Positions 61,274 through 64,000 of a DNA stretch of 64,000 nt are shown here, piece after piece. Below the pieces are notes generated by a model, which saw only the letters and a program-made list of their open reading frames with translations, searched no databases and was not told the DNA's origin. Position 1 is the first letter of the stretch; every line of letters begins with the position of its first letter. The stretch comes from Dyadobacter endophyticus. GTDB taxonomy: Bacteria > Bacteroidota > Bacteroidia > Cytophagales > Spirosomataceae. The stretch is from positions 620,001-684,000 of the forward strand of contig NZ_BMIA01000003.1 of the NCBI RefSeq assembly GCF_014641595.1, given 5' to 3'. A program made the position numbers and the translations under genes.

Positions 61274-63211
61274 ATGGCCATTTCTCTACTTCGTATCCGC
61301 CGATTTACATGCTGGATCGCCTGTTTCATGACTACCTGGTCGTTTGGGCAGGATTTTCCAATATCCCGGCAAATGGCCGACTCTTTTATCGCCAATCATA
61401 AAGACTCTATTCTCGTAGGCAAAAACACGGCAACGAAATGGGACTACGAGCAGGGATTGATGCTCAAAGCCATCGAAAAAGTGTGGTGCCGGACGGGAGA
61501 AGGCAAATATTTCGAATACATCCGTAAAGATATCGACCAGTACGTGCGCCCCGACGGCACTATCCGCACCTACCATGCCGACGAATTTAATATAGACAAT
61601 ATTCCACCCGGCCGCGCATTGCTGGCATTGTACCAGCAATCCCAGCCCGACAAAGAGAAATATAAAAAAGCTGCCGATCTGCTCTGGAGGCAACTCGAAC
61701 AACAGCCACGCACCAAAGAAGGCGGCTACTGGCATAAAAAGCGCTATCCCAACCAGATGTGGCTCGACGGTCTCTTCATGGGTGAGCCGTTTGCGGCCGA
61801 GTATAGCCTCATTTTCAATCATCCCGAGCATTTCGATGACATCGTCAAGCAATTTGCATTAATCGAAAAATATGCCGTCGATGAAAAGACCGGGCTCGTT
61901 TACCACGCCTATGACGAAAGCCGCGAACAGAAATGGGCGGATAAAAAGACTGGCCGTTCCCCAAGTTTCTGGGCGCGGGCTATTGGCTGGTATGCGATCG
62001 CGCTCGTAGATGTACTCGATTATCTACCGGCGCAGCATCCGGGAAGAGCGCAACTGATCAGCTATTTGCAAAGATTAGCACCCGTTTTGGCAAAATACCA
62101 GGACCCCGAATCCGGTACCTGGTACCAGGTGATCGACCAGGGCAAAAGGGCTGGCAACTATCTGGAAGCATCGGCCTCGTGCATGTTCGTATATGCGCTC
62201 GCGAAAGGCGCAAGGATGGGCTACATTCCTGCTAAATTCGCGGTAAATGCAAAGAAAGGCTACCAGGGAATCCTCCAAAATTTTGTAGAAAAAGAAGCGA
62301 ACGGCACTTTAAGTCTCAACAAAACCGTGAGTGTGGGTGGCCTGGGAGGGACGCCCTACCGCGACGGCACTTATGAATATTACCTCAGTGAGCCCATCCG
62401 GAAGAACGATCTGAAAGGCATCGGGCCATTCATTTTTGCGAGTGTTGAAATGGAAATAGCTGCCGAAAATGCCGTAGGGAAAAGTAAAACGGTGGGTCTG
62501 GACTACTATTTCAACCACGAGACCCGTAAAGATCTCACCGGAGGCCCGGAGCAATTCCACTACACCTGGGAGGACCGGATGCATTCGGGTTTCTGGCTTT
62601 GGGGGAATACTTTCCGTGAACTGGGTGCCAAAACGGTTGCACTCCCGGCGCCGCCCACGGCTGCCAGCTTGAAGGGTATCGACGTTTACATTATCGTAGA
62701 TCCCGACACCAAAAAGGAAGCGGCCGAGCCGCATTTCATCGATGATAAATCCATTTCCGAGATTGAAAAGTGGGTGAAAGCAGGCGGCGTACTCGTCCTT
62801 ATGGCCAACGACACCGCTAATTGCGAAATCCCGCATTTCAACAAGCTGGCTGCAAAGTTTGGGATTCGGTTCACGAGCAAAAACCGCAATATGGTGCAGG
62901 GAACACAATTCGAGCAGGGTAAACTGATCATACCGGCTGATGCCAAAGCTGTTTTCAAAAACACTGAAAAAATTTACATTAAAGAACTGTCACCGCTTAG
63001 CCTCACGTCACCAGCAAAAGCACTGCTGACCGACCAGGGTGATATCATTTTCGGAGTTTCCAAATATGGCAAGGGAACAGTGTTCGCCGTAGGAGATCCG
63101 TGGCTCTACAATGAATATGTTGACGGCAGGAGGATCGATACCAGCTTCGAGAATTTTGAAGCAGGCAAGGACCTCGCCGGTTGGTTGTTGAAACAGGTTG
63201 TTAAAAAGTAA
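61274..63211 (+). CDS. GH105 unsaturated rhamnogalacturonyl hydrolase with extra C-terminal domain
   Basis: A 645-residue exported enzyme. N-terminal signal (CWIACFMTTWSFG); the (alpha/alpha)6 barrel at about 50-420 carries the catalytic Asp165 in QMWLDGLFMGEP and the WARAIGWYAIALVDVLDYLP segment, as in YteR-type GH105. It removes the unsaturated uronate at the non-reducing end of pectin fragments. Family members usually have about 370 residues; the last ~210 here form a glutamine-amidotransferase-like/DUF4350 region (IDVYIIVDPDTKKEA, SEIEKWVKAGGVLVLMAND). It supplies the substrate for kdgF-kduI-kduD. Confidence 0.9.
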   Translation: MAISLLRIRRFTCWIACFMTTWSFGQDFPISRQMADSFIANHKDSILVGKNTATKWDYEQGLMLKAIEKVWCRTGEGKYFEYIRKDIDQYVRPDGTIRTYHADEFNIDNIPPGRALLALYQQSQPDKEKYKKAADLLWRQLEQQPRTKEGGYWHKKRYPNQMWLDGLFMGEPFAAEYSLIFNHPEHFDDIVKQFALIEKYAVDEKTGLVYHAYDESREQKWADKKTGRSPSFWARAIGWYAIALVDVLDYLPAQHPGRAQLISYLQRLAPVLAKYQDPESGTWYQVIDQGKRAGNYLEASASCMFVYALAKGARMGYIPAKFAVNAKKGYQGILQNFVEKEANGTLSLNKTVSVGGLGGTPYRDGTYEYYLSEPIRKNDLKGIGPFIFASVEMEIAAENAVGKSKTVGLDYYFNHETRKDLTGGPEQFHYTWEDRMHSGFWLWGNTFRELGAKTVALPAPPTAASLKGIDVYIIVDPDTKKEAAEPHFIDDKSISEIEKWVKAGGVLVLMANDTANCEIPHFNKLAAKFGIRFTSKNRNMVQGTQFEQGKLIIPADAKAVFKNTEKIYIKELSPLSLTSPAKALLTDQGDIIFGVSKYGKGTVFAVGDPWLYNEYVDGRRIDTSFENFEAGKDLAGWLLKQVVKK

Positions 63212-63222
63212 ATCTCGACGCT

Positions 63223-64000
63223 ATGAGCCATCTCTTCCGGGAAAACCTTCGTCAGCTCAGAAGCCAGCCCGCCGTGGTCGTGGCTGATGATTCCGTGTTC
63301 CAGCTGCCGGAAAAAGTACTGCAATTCGGTACGGGCGCGTTTCTGCGCGGCCTGGCCGATTATTTTATAGACAAAGCTAACCGGCAGGGTGTATTCAACG
63401 GCCGGATCGTGGTCGTAAAATCCACCGACCAGGGCGATACAAAAGCATTTGAGCGACAGGACAACCTTTACACCATATGCTCGCGCGGCATTCAGAATGG
63501 CGAGCTCAAAGAAGAAAATATCATTTCTTCGGCTATCAGCCGCGTGCTGTCGGCTAAAACGCAATGGTCGCTCGTGTTGGACCTGGCCAAAAACCCTGCG
63601 GTTACCATTGTGATTTCAAATACTACCGAAACCGGGATCCAACTCGTTCAGGACGATATTTACCAGTGGCCGCCGGTCTCGTTTCCCGGCAAGCTGCTGG
63701 CATTTCTCTACGCGCGTTACGTGGCTTTCAACGGTAACCCCGATTCTGGCGTAGTCATTATCCCCACTGAACTGATCGCCGATAATGGCAAGAAACTCGA
63801 ATCCATCACCCTCGAACTCGCACATCGCAATGGCTTGGAAGGTGCTTTCATCGACTGGATCGAGCAATGCAATTTCTTCTGCAACTCGCTCGTCGACCGC
63901 ATTGTACCCGGCAAGCCCGACGAAATACGTCTGAAAGAGCTGGAAGAAGAACTTGGCTACCGCGACGAGCTCTTGATCGCGACGGAACATTATCACCTCT
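63223..64000 (+). CDS. uxaB: Tagaturonate reductase, partial (3' end outside window)
   Basis: The first 259 codons of a mannitol-dehydrogenase-family enzyme. LQFGTGAFLRGLADYFID is the NAD-binding start; VVVKSTDQGDT, LYTICSRGIQNGE and VTIVISNTTETGI follow. UxaB reduces tagaturonate to altronate in galacturonate breakdown. ATG 63223 is 11 bases past the GH105 stop. The rest of the operon (perhaps uxaA, uxaC) lies beyond the window edge. Confidence 0.9.
   Translation, partial: MSHLFRENLRQLRSQPAVVVADDSVFQLPEKVLQFGTGAFLRGLADYFIDKANRQGVFNGRIVVVKSTDQGDTKAFERQDNLYTICSRGIQNGELKEENIISSAISRVLSAKTQWSLVLDLAKNPAVTIVISNTTETGIQLVQDDIYQWPPVSFPGKLLAFLYARYVAFNGNPDSGVVIIPTELIADNGKKLESITLELAHRNGLEGAFIDWIEQCNFFCNSLVDRIVPGKPDEIRLKELEEELGYRDELLIATEHYHL

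Overview
The window reads as chromosomal DNA of a Bacteroidota bacterium, most likely a Dyadobacter-like member of the Cytophagales (this genus-level guess is inference from protein style, not a database match). Support comes from a type IX secretion (T9SS) type A C-terminal domain, a FecI/FecR/STN-domain signalling trio, SusC/D-style lipoprotein and outer-membrane biology, frequent TTG start codons, and promoters of the Bacteroidota form (TTTG, about 20 bases, TAnnTTTG). No rRNA, CRISPR array, phage structural gene or insertion sequence was found.

Layout. 1-3.4 kb: partial ThuA-like protein, CocE-type hydrolase, metallo-beta-lactamase-fold enzyme. 3.4-4.9 kb: small-gene island with hicAB, an XRE regulator and a divergent 90-residue protein around a near-perfect palindrome. 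4.9-7.1 kb: a T9SS-secreted repeat protein. 7.5 kb: tRNA-Glu. 7.9-17.4 kb: mostly housekeeping genes (M14 carboxypeptidase, aroQ, xerD, sixA, sppA, YihY, nucleoside transporter, SnoaL-like). 17.6-22.1 kb: B12-dependent metH and a divergent Lrp-type regulator. 22.2-26.1 kb: PepSY-like lipoprotein, ECF sigma factor with an overlapping membrane partner, and ppx. 26.1-31.0 kb: a five-gene unit of carbamoyltransferase, two membrane-anchored SGNH proteins, DUF5989 and SxtJ-like proteins. 31.1-34.35 kb: thioesterase and B12-independent metE behind a cobalamin riboswitch. 34.5-35.0 kb: RelE-type toxin-antitoxin pair. 35.0-41.4 kb: amino-sugar phosphate isomerase, fumC, a 2-hydroxyacid dehydrogenase-galK-galM run. 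41.4-42.7 kb: DUF4160/DUF2442 pair and a TrpF-like protein that has lost its catalytic residues. 42.8-46.2 kb: PspC/LiaI-like/toastrack membrane-stress genes, D-Ala-D-Ala dipeptidase, DUF2807 lipoprotein. 46.3-49.8 kb: ECF sigma, FecR and an STN protein with 16-residue repeats. 49.8-55.2 kb: nadE, LolE-type permease, methionine aminotransferase, peroxiredoxin-like protein. 55.3-57.9 kb: GH31 enzyme and Nudix hydrolase. 58-64 kb: LacI regulator divergent from kduD-kduI-kdgF-GH105-uxaB, a pectin/uronate catabolic operon running off the end.

How the parts work together. The two methionine synthases let the cell switch on B12: with cobalamin the riboswitch should shut metE while metH, whose predicted leader is only about 50 bases, stays on. 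The uronate operon takes unsaturated galacturonate released by GH105, opens it (KdgF), isomerises and reduces it (KduI, KduD), and handles saturated galacturonate through tagaturonate (UxaB). The carbamoyltransferase unit is the best candidate for an undescribed system: it has its own promoter-like box and terminator, and its products look like a membrane-associated apparatus that would modify an envelope or secreted molecule of unknown identity.
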